Of a stretch of DNA of 64,000 bases, positions 21,969-34,799 are shown one piece after another. The stretch spans positions 43,261,524 through 43,325,523 of the forward strand of contig NC_080670.1 of assembly GCF_030247195.1 (NCBI RefSeq). The letters run 5' to 3'. The position numbers and the translations under genes were made by a program. Numbering within the stretch: position 1 is the stretch's first letter; every line of letters begins with the position of its first letter. The DNA is from Topomyia yanbarensis. Its lineage: Eukaryota; Arthropoda; Insecta; Diptera; Culicidae. The notes under the pieces are model-generated. The model was not told where the DNA came from. It ran no database searches and was given only the letters and a program-made list of their open reading frames with translations.

Positions 21969-23423
21969 TGTAAGTGCGGGTTCACACACTCGACCCAACT
22001 AGCTCAATTAGATTTTCACTCAGGGTCGGCAACCGTATCAGGGAGGACTCGAACAACCCGAAACTTACCCTTTTTACGAGGTGAAATTAGCGAGAGACAA
22101 CTACGCAAGGAGTACTGGCTCTGAATGGAAAGAAACAGAATTAACATAATAGAACTTCTTTATTTCCCGATTCCGGAATATCGGTACCGCACTGTCGGTT
22201 AATCGATGGGGCCCATTGATGTATATTGGGGAGGGAGAGGAGAGAATCGTACCTTCTTGCTTAGTCGATGTGACGGTTCAACCGCCGTAAGATGACGCTG
22301 TTCGGCTAGTGTGCCGCCTGAAGTGCTGCACGTTCCGTCGGCCAGAATCTCCCACCACTTAGGAGATGCGCGTCGATTCACCGCGGCGAGGGGTGTCACG
22401 TCGTATTCTTGCTGAAGGTGGTGGTGAGGAAATCGGGGTACTTCGGTCCGTTCCCAAGCATCAGCGACTGCTTCAAAACCGTGCCTGTAGCTGAACGCAG
22501 GGCCCCGCCGGGGCTGACGGTGTGGTTCCGATGGGTGATCTATTCTGGCGTGTCCCACACTGGCTACTTCGATCCCGTGGGTTCTCGAAGGAAAAGAGCA
22601 CTGTGGCGATTTATACTAATTAAATATTCTTCACGGCACAAGTCACTTTTTCGCCGCCGTCCTCGATCGGATTTTCGAGGGCCTGAATTTTTCGCGTTCG
22701 TTTGGCTTGATGATCTTTCATCGACTGCCTTTTCATTTCAATCATCACTTACCATCTCCTCTCCCTTTCCATTATTCTGCGATCTTCATGCTCTCTCTCC
22801 CGCCCCCGTTGACGTGCAGGATGCAGTAGTGATGAGCCGCCAAAATATCCCTTCGAAGTGGTATAATTTTGGCTGTTCAAATATTTCGGGAACATTTTAC
22901 AGGGTTTGGCTATTAATGCGGTCTTTTTCCGTCTTTTAAGCGTTGCGGTTTTTCCGTTACAAAAAGGTTTTTTTTTATATATTACCGTTTGAGAAGTACG
23001 GCTGCTGCTGGCCCGGGCACTTAATCACGGTTCCTTAAGGGAACCTTTGATAAGCCCCAACACCTGGTATGGATGTTCCGGGGTGGACGCAAAAGGTCTC
23101 TTTTTGAGGTCCGGGTCGGTATATAGCAGTGCGTCCGTAGTTTCTCAAAAGGTAACGTTAACAATTTTATAGTATTCCGAAAACATACGCTGCCTAATTA
23201 TTGGTTTATTAATTTTTTTTCCGGGGTTAGTAAACTTATCTTATATTAAACAAAAATACAACAATTATAGCAAGAAAATTATACTAACGACAATATATAA
23301 ACACAGAGCCAGATAAACAAATAGAAAATAATTTTAAACACTTACACGCTAATTCTTACAAACTACCAAAAAAACTCCAACCCAGATGTCTCTCACTTGT
23401 TATGAACAAAAGGGACGGTAACA
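21969..23423 (-). repeat. 5' LTR of the Ty3/gypsy element (1455 bp)
   Basis: Colinear with 13722-15176 without any indel. It carries the TATA-like box (22974-22981) that would serve as promoter, and the AATAAA counterpart at 22159-22164. The LTRs are long for an insect Ty3/gypsy element. Confidence 0.95.
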
Positions 23424-23640
23424 GTGCCTTGTTTCTACAATAGGTAGCTGTAGGCCCAATGGTTTGCAACGAGGGCAGTTTATGCCTCGCGGCACAAGAA
23501 GATGAACAGGTAGACGAGCCCCATTCAAAAAAAAACAAGGTGTAGAAGAGCAGACTTTGCGAAAGGCTCGGTATGAGGCTGATGGAAAATTAGTGGTTTT
23601 CTTACATTCCTCGATTTTTACCGAACGCAATTACTTGCAA
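23424..23640 (-). pseudogene. Decayed I-type LINE ORF1, zinc-knuckle side (5' part)
   Basis: Minus-strand sequence in two frames gives LPVHLLVPRGINCPRCK followed, after a shift, by TATYCRNKA. This resembles the CCHC region of LINE ORF1 (gag-like) proteins. The next knuckle continues on the far side of the LTR element at 13721. GTGC (23424-23427) is the right target duplication. Upstream reading is lost in frameshifts. Confidence 0.7.
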
Positions 23641-26600
23641 ACCAGAATTTTCACTGACTAAAGCAAAGGGTTCTTAAAGAATTCAACTTTATATTTTGCA
23701 ATTAGGGCCCCGTAGGAGACTACACCAACAATCCCAGGCGGGTACATAGACAAAACCTCTCCGTACATGGCCGAGTGCTTAGTTAGCCGAGTGCCAAAGC
23801 CCTTAAAAAGTAGTAGTACTTGAAAATTTTCATAAATAATTAGTTCGACGATCTCATACAACCGTTCAAAAAATTTGTTAAAAAGATCTTCGAGGTGGAT
23901 TTAAACGCATATTTTTTAAAATATTATACAACTTTTCTAAACCAATTGTAATACATCAGATATGTTTTTTCAACATCATAAACGACCAAATACTTCATTT
24001 TCTTTTTACATTGTGATAACTTTATACATACGTATAGATTAGGAGATATGGTCAGGGAATCAAATATCCCCAAGGATCAAGTGTCCTCACTCTCCCCTAT
24101 TGATCTAAATCACTAAATCACTAATGTTGTACGAAACCAATAAAGGTATCCAGAGAAAAAGACGTGAGCCATGAATTAATTCTACGCATTTTAGAAGAGC
24201 TTCATTAAAGTGTTACACGTTTCCATACGCCGATTTACGATACGGTGAACATCCATGCACCCCTCAATAGCCATCAGAGTAAGTACTGGTACCTCTTCGC
24301 AGTTACCCGACATGCGCAACATAAATATAATCCAGCAGACACGTGTATCCGTAGAAATTCCAATGTCACTGTCAAGTTTCCCGTACAATTATGTGCGAAC
24401 AGAGCTTAGTTGGAATAAGTGTACAATACATAGTACATTTGTTATTAAAAAATAACAACATTATGTATTCTTAAGATTGCACCATTCAGTTGCTTCCGAT
24501 CGGTTCTCATAAACGTAATTACAACTTCCAACAGACAAATAACCATGCTTCTCCATGAAGCGTTCTTAAATGCAATTTATGTAGGATGATTTGCCTTTTT
24601 CGAACCTATTACCACTGAGAACTGACATACAAGTAAAGTTTTAAACTTGTGTAAGAAATAAAACTGTCGCTTTGAAATGACAACAGCAAGTAGCAACTTG
24701 TCACTGGCCGGCGCTGCGATCGGTCAGCAATCGCTATACGGCACTTGTTTGCAAACTTGGATACAATGGTGATTCACGCATGCAAACCCGTATGCGATGG
24801 TGATTATTAACGTATTTTCTTTTAAATGTTCACACAGGTTTTGAAAGAAACTTTGTTCTAACTTATATGTCTGTTCTCTGTGCTATTACTAAGAGTGCCA
24901 AATCAGTTCATTCAATTACAGATAACACACTACCAAGCTCGAACAAATCAGTGTAGTGTATCGCTTCCATACCAGTAAATTCTTAGCTAGCGCTACAACA
25001 ATAATTGTCACTACAGACAGTTTATACACAGACTTGCAGAGACAAAAACAATAAAACTAGCAACCATGAATATAAATAAACTGGCATCACTGAAGGTCCC
25101 ATAAGCCTTGCTCTTGTACTTCCCCTCTCAAAACCTTCATGCTCATTTGGCTACACGCCACCGAAAAACCACCTAAAATTCAGTACTTTTGACTCAATCT
25201 CGTGGTATCGTGCAGGAAGTTAAAATTAGGTAAATCGTGTTGAAGGTTGTGTCCATTTAACTACGGCAAAAATAATAACTCAACCTTGAGTTTAATCTAT
25301 TTAAATTTAAGTTGAATTTACCTAATTTTGAGTATACCCCAAACTTAAAAGTACCTAGGTCTTCCGCGACTGAATCGAATCTCTCGTTTTGTTTTGATAA
25401 CACTAATAAGTGCGAAAGCGACGCACAGTTCAAAAGTACCTAAATTTAAGTTAAAAGAACTTGCTCTGTAGGTTATTTTATGGTTGCGTGTACACTTTTG
25501 ACAGTCAAACTTCAGTTTTGACACTTTGCTAGTCTGTATATAGTGTTTGTAGTTGCTACCTCACTTTATTTAAGATGTCACTTACTTACTTTCAAATGAA
25601 CCGTTATTTTTTATATAATTTGAACGCGCAATATGGGTAGTTATCCTCCAGGGAGAGATATGTAAAGACGCCATCTAGAGCCAGCGAAACTGTCAAATTC
25701 TTGAGCCATGCGAGTCAATCTGTCTCTTTTTGGGTGCACTGTTAGATTTTAACGATGGAATTTAAGGTTCCCATTTTGTCTGAATTTCTCTCTGCACATC
25801 TCTCACTGGAGCAGCGATGCCAGATGTAAAAACAGTCTTCATTTTGAAGACAATTGAAAGGTTGTGAAGACAGGTTTTTCATTCTGAAGACAATTTTTTT
25901 ATGTCTGACTGATTTCTAGCAGGATTCTGGCTCAAAATCAAAAACCGATTCAGAATCTTTGACGTTGAATACAAATTAAAACACTTTTTTAATGAAATGT
26001 TAAGACATTTGAAAAATATACCTGGTATTCTTGCACAAAAAGAAATAATATTGTGTTTCCAAAAGTTCTCAAATTTTCTTTTGAAAGGAGTAAAAAACGT
26101 GAATGTCACTGGAAAAATGCTAGAAATAGAGTAAAGTGCTTATTTTCACCATACTAAGCAAGGTGCCTCACTAATTAATTAATTTCTCGGCCTACAATCA
26201 ATAGAATGCGTAAAAAATGACATCAACAGCATTACTTCGTTGTTAAGAACCAATATTATAACACAAATGCGCTGAAAGCAGTGAAATTTTCGAATCGAGT
26301 GCCCCTATTGTTGCGCTACCATTTGACTCAATGCGTTGAACAAAGATGGCAGACACTGCTCTAACCAACGGCTTCAAATGGGTAGGGTGATAATAGAAAC
26401 ATGGCGAAAATGGGCTCATCACCCTAAAAAGAAAACTTTTGAATTCAGTGTTGTTTAAGTGTCAAGTAGGTAATAGAACCATAAAATTTGTAGCCCCCAG
26501 TCCCTACAAAATTATTCATCGGCAAATGGTGTGTCATTTGAATGCTCACCGTTTGGTAACAACTATTTAACTGACCTAGTCGCAATTTCGACTGGGAAGC

Positions 26601-26740
26601 CTCTTATTCAAATAAAGTGACGTCATATTTCTCATACATTCACACACCGCAAATCTAGCACACTATTTTCCTATCTCGAGATGCACCACAATTATTTATA
26701 ATTGTGCGTCTTGATTGAGTCGGTGCAGTGAAAATTTTTA
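23641..26740. other. Intergenic DNA, no supported gene
   Basis: Only short overlapping frames occur. The stretch 25180-25480 repeats words such as AAAAGTACCTA and TTAAATTTAAGTT in both orientations and may be an old MITE, but I cannot set its ends. Confidence 0.45.
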
Positions 26741-27045
26741 AAAACGAACGCGTTTTTTAAAGAACTCCGGAATTTCTCGTCATTTTCTCTGGTGTGTAAG
26801 GTAAGATTATCCTTTAAAATTTAATTTGTTAGGCGGAAAGCAAAGGGATAAAAATAATGGTGGATAGATTTTTTTTTACTGTTTGGTACAAAATGAAAAT
26901 GACGTGAATTGTCCCGAAACTTTCTGAAAACGCCTTATATTTCTGTAAATTGAATGCGCCAGCCAAATGGCCTTTGTTTATTATGTTGACAAAATTGTAC
27001 GTAACGGGAGATTTGATCATTTTTTTTCTGTGTAGGTTAAAATCA

Positions 27046-27175
27046 ATGCAAAAACTGAAATTCGCCGACGTGGATATATGTACCGAATCTTCGGATGATG
27101 AGCGTACCACCGAGAATATAACGGAGTCCAGTCTGACGGCGTCGTTCGTGCCGGAACCAGTATACATTAGCAACG
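27046..27175 (+). CDS. Possible first coding exon of an unknown gene
   Basis: A T-rich tract ending TTTTTTTCTGTGTAG (acceptor, AG at 27034-27035) precedes an ATG at 27046. The frame MQKLKFADVDICTESSDDER continues acidic and Ser/Thr-rich for 43 codons plus one base, to a strong donor, G|GTAAGA at 27175-27176. A possible upstream non-coding exon ends near 26801 at another GTAAGAT. No family is recognised and no second coding exon was found. A MITE starts ten bases after the donor. It could be a real host exon or a chance arrangement. Confidence 0.4.
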
Positions 27176-27185
27176 GTAAGAATGA

Positions 27186-27425
27186 TAGGTTTGTTCCAGT
27201 ACCGTTTCTTTGCTCAGTTGCTTCGGGTAAAAAAAGTTGCTACTAAGTACGTTCCAGTAATGTTACAGAAACTAGAAATACTTCAGAGCAAACAGGTGCT
27301 TCCGGTTTTCACTACTTTTCTTTATTCTTCTTCTGTCAGCTGCGCGGGGTAAACAGGAGCAGGATTTTATCATTTCTCTTTGCTCTGGATAAAAAGAGAC
27401 AAGAGTCATGCACTGTAACAAACCT
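27186..27425 (+). mobile_element. Diverged MITE with TAGGTTTGTTCCAGTAC ends, copy 1
   Basis: The left end TAGGTTTGTTCCAGTAC and the right end (reverse complement TAGGTTTGTTACAGTGC) form inverted repeats. The interior is related in composition to the copies at 28230 and 60519. Confidence 0.6.
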
Positions 27426-29067
27426 ACTGTTTCGTTCGTTTTGCTATCAGAAAAATAAAAATAGAGAAGTGGCGAATACTTCCAGCTTCTGGTTCTACTG
27501 TATATTCGAAGAATTTAAGTGACAATTTTTATTGCGAATATATTTGCATTGAAGAGGCAGATCACAGATTGGAAGTTGGATAACAGTATTTATGTGTTGT
27601 TGAAAGTTGCGTATACTACTCTTGGGTAAGTTCTATTATTAAAAGACAAAATATTTTTGGCGAAGATATCCAAATTAACTTATTAAATTAGGGTTACTGT
27701 GCCCTAATCTATATCCATCCATTTGAACAAATTAGAGCATCTGTTATCTCTGTTAAATTCATTGGTTCAAATGTAGAATTAAAAGTATTTTCTTTTTTTC
27801 ACTGAAGATTTGTTATGGTAGCGCTTCTTAGGGACGAAGTGATGATGTAGATTGCTATTTAAGCACATACTATTCATTGTATGCCTAGTCATAAATGGCC
27901 TGTGTTAAGCCAAAGAGGACCAAGCGCCATTTTGAGGTAGATGCTCTAAAATCGCTATAGCATCCAATGTAACACTAAAAACTCCAATATCTATTATTTT
28001 TTGGGAATTCAAATAGCAAACGAAAGCAAGTAATTGTTCTTTATTTTTCTGTTTGAATGCTAAGCTAGCGAAAAATGAATTTTGACACGAAAAATACAAG
28101 AAAAAAATTATGGCTCTCAGTTCGGTTTGGCTTAACGCAGGCCAAATGTAAGAGTGCGACATCATGACTAATGTGATTAGTCTACCCTATATCAAGTAAG
28201 TTTCTGATATTGTTGCAAAGGACAATTATAGGTTTGTTCCAGTACACGGAAGTCACTACGGAGTAAAAAATACTTGCTCTTTTTTACTCCGGTTTGCTAC
28301 CACAAGAAGAAAAAAGAGAAGAAGAGAGTACAGGAACGATTTTCACCGGAGTACTTCCAGTTTCTCCTGATACTGGAACAAACCTTATATTTCTTACACA
28401 CATTGTAAACCTCATTTCAAAGTGATAGTAGAAGTTATTGTAATTTGGCAGTACCATTTTCTTAGCTAATATTTTTGAAAAAGAAACACCATGTTGGAAA
28501 ATATGAGTCACTTTTCAAGGCGGCTGGCCTAGCCTATAGACTTATCCAGCTGCGTTGGTATTGTGTCGCATTGACGTTTGAATTGGGAGGAAAACAAATC
28601 GTTTACATGCGTTGCTGTTACTGTCTCCAGGTTCTGGACAGAGTTGCCAGTCTTCTTGATATGCAGTCTTCGCTATAAGCCACGCCTCCGTAAATAAGAA
28701 AGATGAAAAACGCCATAACGTAGCGTCTACTGCTCCGATCTCAATAAAAATTTGAGATAACATTCTTAAAAGCCTAAACTTTAAAATCGATTTTTGGCCG
28801 ACTTCAACATTTCGTCGCTGTTGTGCTATCTTATGACAAACGCCATTTTGGGGTAAACTAAGTTAGATATGCCATGTTACTTAATTTTTAGATCTCTACA
28901 ATGTGGCGTTTTCAGAATTTTTAAATTTTACTGGGTTTCTGAGGTATAGCGAAACACGATTATAACAAGCGCCAATTTCTCGAGTGATCGAATTGTGCTA
29001 TCTTGTGACAATGAAAAAAGACAACAATCCTAGCATGTTGGCTTGCTATAAGGCAAAAAGCTGCGAA
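27426..29067. other. Intergenic DNA apart from the MITE at 28230
   Basis: Short frames at 27905-28165, 28475-28678 and 28984-29223 have no domain; the last runs into the SINE. Confidence 0.45.
28230..28385 (+). mobile_element. MITE with AGGTTTGTTCCAGTA ends, copy 2
   Basis: Ends AGGTTTGTTCCAGTACAC and ...ACTGGAACAAACCT. The interior carries GGTTTGCTACCA and GAAGAAAAAAGAGAAGAAGA, both found reverse-complemented in the copy at 60519-60682. No open frame. Confidence 0.8.
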
Positions 29068-29079
29068 TTGTTGGTTTGT

Positions 29080-29245
29080 TTTTTTTATTTCGATTACAGA
29101 GGTTTTAACCTTAAGGTCATTCGCCTCTTCGGGTTTAGAAAAATCTCTTATGAAAAATTTCTAACCAAATGTGCGGTGTCGGGACTCGAACCCAGGTGCA
29201 CTGCGAACAAGGCAATCGTTTAACCATTTCGCTACGTCCACCCCC
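29080..29245 (-). mobile_element. tRNA-derived SINE, second copy, minus strand
   Basis: Reverse complement of the SINE at 2081: it shares the GGTTCGAGTCCCGAC B-box region, GAAATTTTTCATAAGAGATT and CCTTAAGGTTAAAACCTCT. It is flanked by the 12-bp repeat TTGTTGGTTTGT (29068-29079 and 29246-29257). The A-rich tail is on the left. Confidence 0.85.
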
Positions 29246-29773
29246 TTGTTGGTTTGTGTTTTTAAGATTATTGAACAAATTTCTTTTTGAGATTCCCACT
29301 AGTTTTGGAAAGTAATGATGGATTATGCAAGAAGAATATTTTTTCGTCTAATCACCTGTCAACAATAATCTTGTTTGATATATTTTGTCTCTAAATTGTT
29401 GATGAAACCAACTTTTATTCATTGTTTTCCCGAACAAAGGAGGAAAATTGTGAAAATTTTGTGTTCCAATACCATCATTTTGTAACCTGATAATGCTGCT
29501 ACCGGATGGAAAAGTATAATATTGAGATCTATAACGTATAATTTTACGAATCAGTTATGAGTCTTTTTTACACCAAATCTTCTGTGCACATTTGTGACAA
29601 GTTATACATATTTCACCATCAATACACCAATTATGACACATGGTTTACATTTCAAGCAAAAACTGTCAATATATTCAACCAATCTTCACATAAATAGAGA
29701 GATTACTACAGAAAAGATAGAAGCATCAATCGCTTTCTCCGAAAAGCTTCTAACATTTATAAATTTCGAGATG

Positions 29774-30183
29774 CAGTAGAGACCCGGTTTTATCTACCCC
29801 CGATTTTATCAGCTGTTTGACCCGATTTTTTCAGCTTCATATGAAAATGGATAGTTGGTAGTTTGATGGGCTCTAGCAGACGAACCAAGTTGAATTCGAG
29901 TAAATCCTTTCTTGTGCATATATTTCTTATCTTAGAGATTTGAAAATTTGCAAAAATAAAAATATTACTTTATTTTTTAATTTTGCACTGTTACACCCCC
30001 TTAAGGGGAACTTAAAGTAAATAATCAGAAAAGGTTGCTACGCTATATCTAAGGACTAAAGAAGAAAATTTTTAGGGCTTCGGTTTATTCAAAAGATAGA
30101 AAAATATATGTCCCGATTTTATCAATGTCCCTGTTTTTTAGCTTAAATTTCGCCAAGGGGCTGATAAAAACGGGTCTTCACTG
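29774..30183. mobile_element. pogo-like MITE, 410 bp
   Basis: Ends CAGTAGAGACCCGGTTTTATC and (reverse complement) CAGTGAAGACCCGTTTTTATC. Both start CAGT as in pogo/Tigger elements, and TA follows the right end. The interior repeats CCCGATTTTATCA. No transposase. Confidence 0.7.
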
Positions 30184-33119
30184 TATTCTATCTCAAACTT
30201 TAAAAATCGATTTTCTCGAAAAGTGCTCAATGGCGCTTGTCATAAGATGTAACCCCTTAAGCGTCGTGAAGACATACAGATTTATTTTTGTTTGATCCTG
30301 ATTTCAAAGAATTCGTCCAGATTTATCCAGACAATTTGAAAATTAACAAAATAAGTTACAAGAATTCGCCGTTGATTATTAAACAACTTTCTGACAATAT
30401 TTTTTTCGCTGAAATTCAACTAAATTTTGTCGACTTTTCACAGCCTGAGCAATCCAACATGCTGTGAGCTTGGAGCTTTGAATTTACCTATAAGGCCGTC
30501 TTGAAGCACTAGTGGCTGCTAGTTCAATGAGCCATTTGCGCGACATCCGGTTAGTTAGTTCGTATGCCCTATGCTGAAAATCAATCATTTGAAATTTGCA
30601 GATTGTCAGAGCATTAACCGAATTTTCATGGGCGTTTCCTGTAGGAACACGAGAGCTGATTTACTTTATTTGTATTTACAATAAATTATAATACTGTTCT
30701 AAAATTACAATAAATTATAATACTGTTCCAAACTGTAAATAAAGGAAATAGTTCGTAAATGACACCATGAAATTATTTTCTCGTATCTTGATGTCGTTTT
30801 TCTTAGCCCCGGAACTAAGTCTAACTCCAACCATAGTCAGTTCATACATTTTGACAGCATTTGGGGTTAGAGCCTGATTCACTTTCGACTCAGGCAAAAA
30901 CGGCTACATCTACGGCATTTTATGATGGCGGCATCATCCGAAACACGGTAGTTTGGAGTGTCAAGTTAGGGAAGACTTGATTTTCACGGACTTACAAAAA
31001 GCAAATTCTGGCAAGAATAAATCATGCAAAGTTTGCACCGATGCATGCCTGTTTCGTTCAACGCTCTTCACTTATTGATCGCTGTAAGCCTTTACCTTCT
31101 ACTGTGCATCAACGGCAACCTTCCTTCCTTCGACCAGGCAACCCCGTTACCGCATCCGACAACACTCTCTCGTCAGACAAAGCTTTCAGCTAGAGACGAC
31201 CTTCAGGGATTTCTTCTAAGAGTGTACATGTATATGTATGTACTTAAGTGACTTTTCACTTGGGTCCAGTCGGGCTGATCGGAGGTGATTAATTTATTCA
31301 TGTTTGCAAAGAATCGTTGCTGGCATCACAACAAACACGGCAGCAGTCTGTTGGACCGGTGCAGCTAGAGGCAACTAGAACTGCAACTCATTCGCTCGGT
31401 TCGGTTTTTCTCTATGGTCGCCACCCGGTTTGATGCTTTGTTCTCCCAGCATGGTTTGATGGAAGGAAAGTGAAGATGAGCAATTTGCGATTTCGCTGGA
31501 ATTTGTGAGTACGTCCCAACCAACCTATACATATTCATTTTGCGGTTTGCCTTTTTCAGCTTCGTTACACGATACAGGTAATGGCAGCTGATGGATATTG
31601 AATCTGACAATAAAGTGACTTGAGAGCTGTGCGTCAGATCGTTATCGGAAGCATGATAATTAGCATGAAATGAGAAAATGCCTATCACATTCGAACTGAT
31701 TCTTTTTGTAGTCGGTGAGTTGGCTGCAACTGAATATCATCCAATCGTACATTATGTCAGTTTTTTTGTATATTCTGTCGGTGTGTGGTTTCTTTTACCT
31801 CAGGGTAGATAGTGTTGGGAAAAAGTTATCAGCTAGTTATAAAAATACAGTTTAATATTAATATATAGATTTAAAAAAATATACATGAACTAATCTGTGC
31901 ATAAGAGTACAACACCTGAGAAGAAAATTGAGATTGTATTTCTAATTAATCTCATCAGTAACTAGCGCCAACTTGGGTCCAGTTGGGCGAGCAATCAAAA
32001 CAGTTAAAGTCACACAACTTGAGTGAACGCCTAAACAGCTGGTGGATCATGGGTGATGTCTCGGGAAGCAAACGCAGCTCTGGTTTGCTAACGAGAAAGT
32101 GAAAACGAACTTTTGTTCTGGACTTGGATTTAGTGTCTAACTGGTGCCAATTTGACGCCAATTTGAATTTATCGTGTAATTCAACTTTATCAGGTTGAAA
32201 ACCACTGCTTCGGGAACACCAAACTAATGGGTAAATAATATATTCAAACCACTATTGCCAGACAAGTAACTGAACTCTTTACTTGCATTAGTTTGCTCTT
32301 CTATCCCGGGTGATGAATTTGATCCCAGAGCAAAGCAGAATCAAATTGATTGCAAATAAAAGTTGCACCAGCCTCCCCACTGCTGTCCCTGTATATGTCA
32401 CGTCACTTGTATACATGCGAAAGTAGCTGTCATGTTGAACAACTTGTTCCCAGCACCACATTCGGCAGGCAGAGTGCAGTGCGGAATCGAAGATGAGACA
32501 TGTTTGTTTGTTCGTTTTTCTCGATTTTTTATTTGCACTCGGTTTCTGCCTTCCTTCCCACCTATCTACCGGCTATCACGGGCGGCGGTGTGGTGCCGAT
32601 TTCACACGATAACATTAAATCAAACAGCAGTCGCCCGTTCGACTGGCACAAGGGACCTGGGCATCCCCACTGCTGGAGGGGGATGGCATTTTGATAGATG
32701 GAATGCTATCCTGACGGTGTTCGCGTCTGATTCTGGTTATGGGATGTCACTGCATTTTATGTATTTATATCGAAACAGACAGATCTGAACTTATTAAAAA
32801 GCTTACACAAAATATCTTGTTGCTGTCCACTCATTCATTCGATTTGTTCGGATTGTTAGGTCCCCGATGGGGGTACCGTCAACTGGAGTTAGAGTGATTA
32901 TATAAACATTTTTTGTTGGTAATGCCTTGCTGTGTTAAGCCAATCTTTGACTTAGTGGACGTATGTTTCTCCGCAAATAACGTCCTGAGGTTTCTGGGCT
33001 CTTGAACGGTAATAAAATAGATCGTCTCAAGACTGTGGCCCCAAATGGTTACTTTGGAATTGCAGAGTTCAGTTTGCTTCCATTGACCTTATAGTTACAT
33101 GTAGTGTTCCTTTTCAAAT
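30184..33119. other. Intergenic DNA, weak open frames only
   Basis: At 30655-30730 a 36-bp unit (ACAATAAATTATAATACTGTT) is tandemly doubled. The 75-residue frame at 31024 has a hydrophobic stretch like a signal peptide (LHLLIAVSLYLLLCI) but no homology I recognise; I do not call it a gene. Confidence 0.45.
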
Positions 33120-33915
33120 TTTCAATGTATGAATTCCTCCGCGCGAGGAATGGCTGCCTGGCTACATGGACCGACAAATTGAAGAATACGTAGTTTGTTA
33201 CACTGACGGTTCTTTGTTGGAGGTTTGCACTTGTGCTGGTGTCTATTGTCGTGAAATGAGACTAGATCGTTCGCTTGATAGATACTGTACCGTATTCCAA
33301 GCAGAAATCTTTGTGATACTGTGTGGCGTACAATCGGCACTTCTACGGGGGATTTGCGGTTAAACAATTAAATGTTTGCTCTGACAGTCCGGCTGCCCTG
33401 ATGTTCGGCAGATTCGAGATCGAAATTAGTAAAAAAGGTATTGCAAAAGTAATTTCAAATGCTATCTACCTTCTATGGGTCATTCCGGTATTACTGGAAA
33501 TGAATGGACGGACGAATTGGCTAGAGCTGGCACTGCCACTGACTTTGTTGGTCCAGGCCCAGCGCTTCCATTGCCGATAAGTTGGATAAAGCCGAACATG
33601 CCAACCATTGGCGTAGCTTGCAAACTTGCGTTCAAACAAAAACTTTTCTGCCGGATTTGAGTCCGAAAATGTCAAACAATTTTCTGCATTTTTCCAAGCA
33701 CAATTTCAGTATTCTAGTCAGTCCACTAACTGGACATTTCCACCTCAATTGTCACATGGTTACTATTCAGCGTGCTGAGTATTATTCGTGTGATCTATGT
33801 GACTCTGATAACGGAGCTTCATATCATTTGATATGTAACTTACCTGCAGTAATGCAATTGCGTATCTGTATTTTTGGTTATCCATACATACATGAACCTA
33901 GGAACAGATAGCTGA
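33120..33915 (+). pseudogene. Decayed LINE fragment: RNase H domain and ORF2 C-terminus
   Basis: YTDGSLLEV, GVYCREMRLD and FQAEIFVI (33190-33320), then VCSDSPAAL, then in another frame GHSGITGNEWTDELARAGTA (33475), form the order of an RNase H domain of an I/LOA/R1-type LINE. The next frame (LSPKMSNNFLHFSK..., CDLCDSDNGASYHLICNLPA) is the downstream Cys/His region. At least three frames are used. No reverse transcriptase lies upstream, so it is 5' truncated. Confidence 0.75.
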
Positions 33916-34799
33916 AACTCAAAGATATGGTATTGTTCTTAGCCCAGTGTGACAAAGAGCTATAGTTTAAACCGCATTTGAATGACAATATCTTTTCGGA
34001 GGTGTTGTCGTTCTATTATCTCAATATCCTCTCGGGGGTTTTGGTACATCTGCTTATCGAAAATCTTTTATTTCTTTGGGAGTGAAGAATACTGCATTAT
34101 TGTCTATGCTCTCCGTGTAGTTATTTTCCACTTTTCCAATTCTTCCAATGATGAAAGAACAGATCACGGCAAGGCCCAAATCTCCGATCAACATGGGAAA
34201 CGTACAATTCGAGCCAGTCACTACTGATTCATGATCTATGAATTTTTATAAGAAATGTGGAAACAAACCAAACCAACTCACATTTTCATATCAAAAGTTA
34301 CTAGCACTCACACAACTTCTCGGGAAGAATAATACGCCCTATTTCTCTGGATAATCAAATTTGACGTAGAATGAGTTAACAAGTTTATCAACGTATCTCT
34401 TTTGTGCTTGCTGCCTTGCTGGCGAATATCAAAAACATGACAAAACAAGTCTATCCTATTTTGTTGCCGTTTTATTGGTAATTTTTTGTAAATTTGGACA
34501 CTATTGTTTATTTTTACTAAAATAAATTATTGTCCACCTCTCTGCTGAAAAAGGAGATCACCAGTTATGTTTTATTGGAAAAAATATTCGCTCGCTATTT
34601 GGTGAGATGGAGAATTTTGCAACTCATTATCCTGGAAAAGTTGGACATCGGATAAGCTTCTTCTCGCGTGAATGAGAGAGAATTAAAATGTCTGCTATCC
34701 ATATATCGAGTGGTGATCACGTTTTTACTTTGCCAACTGCTGGCTTGTCTTACAATCTTCTATAATTTCTGTCAAATATTCATAAAATTTTCAGTTAGC

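Larger units (their letters stand above)
13722..23423 (-). mobile_element. Full-length Ty3/gypsy LTR retrotransposon, 9.7 kb
   Basis: On the minus strand the order is: 5' LTR (23423-21969), primer-binding site, gag, pol (protease, RT, RNase H, integrase), a non-coding 3' stretch of about 1.1 kb (16306-15177), a polypurine tract, and 3' LTR (15176-13722). Both LTRs run TG...CA and the element is flanked by GTGC. Domain order RT-RNase H-integrase defines Ty3/gypsy (Metaviridae) rather than copia. There is no env-like frame. The LTRs differ at only one site that I noticed, so insertion was recent. Pol has a break near its end, so this copy is probably not autonomous. Confidence 0.95.

Noticed and set aside
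31024..31251. Small secreted protein with signal-like N-terminus
   Set aside because: Only the hydrophobic stretch supports it; no family, no Kozak or splice context, in a gene-free stretch.
32363..32788. 141-residue plus frame
   Set aside because: A shorter frame in another register overlaps it and neither has recognisable motifs.
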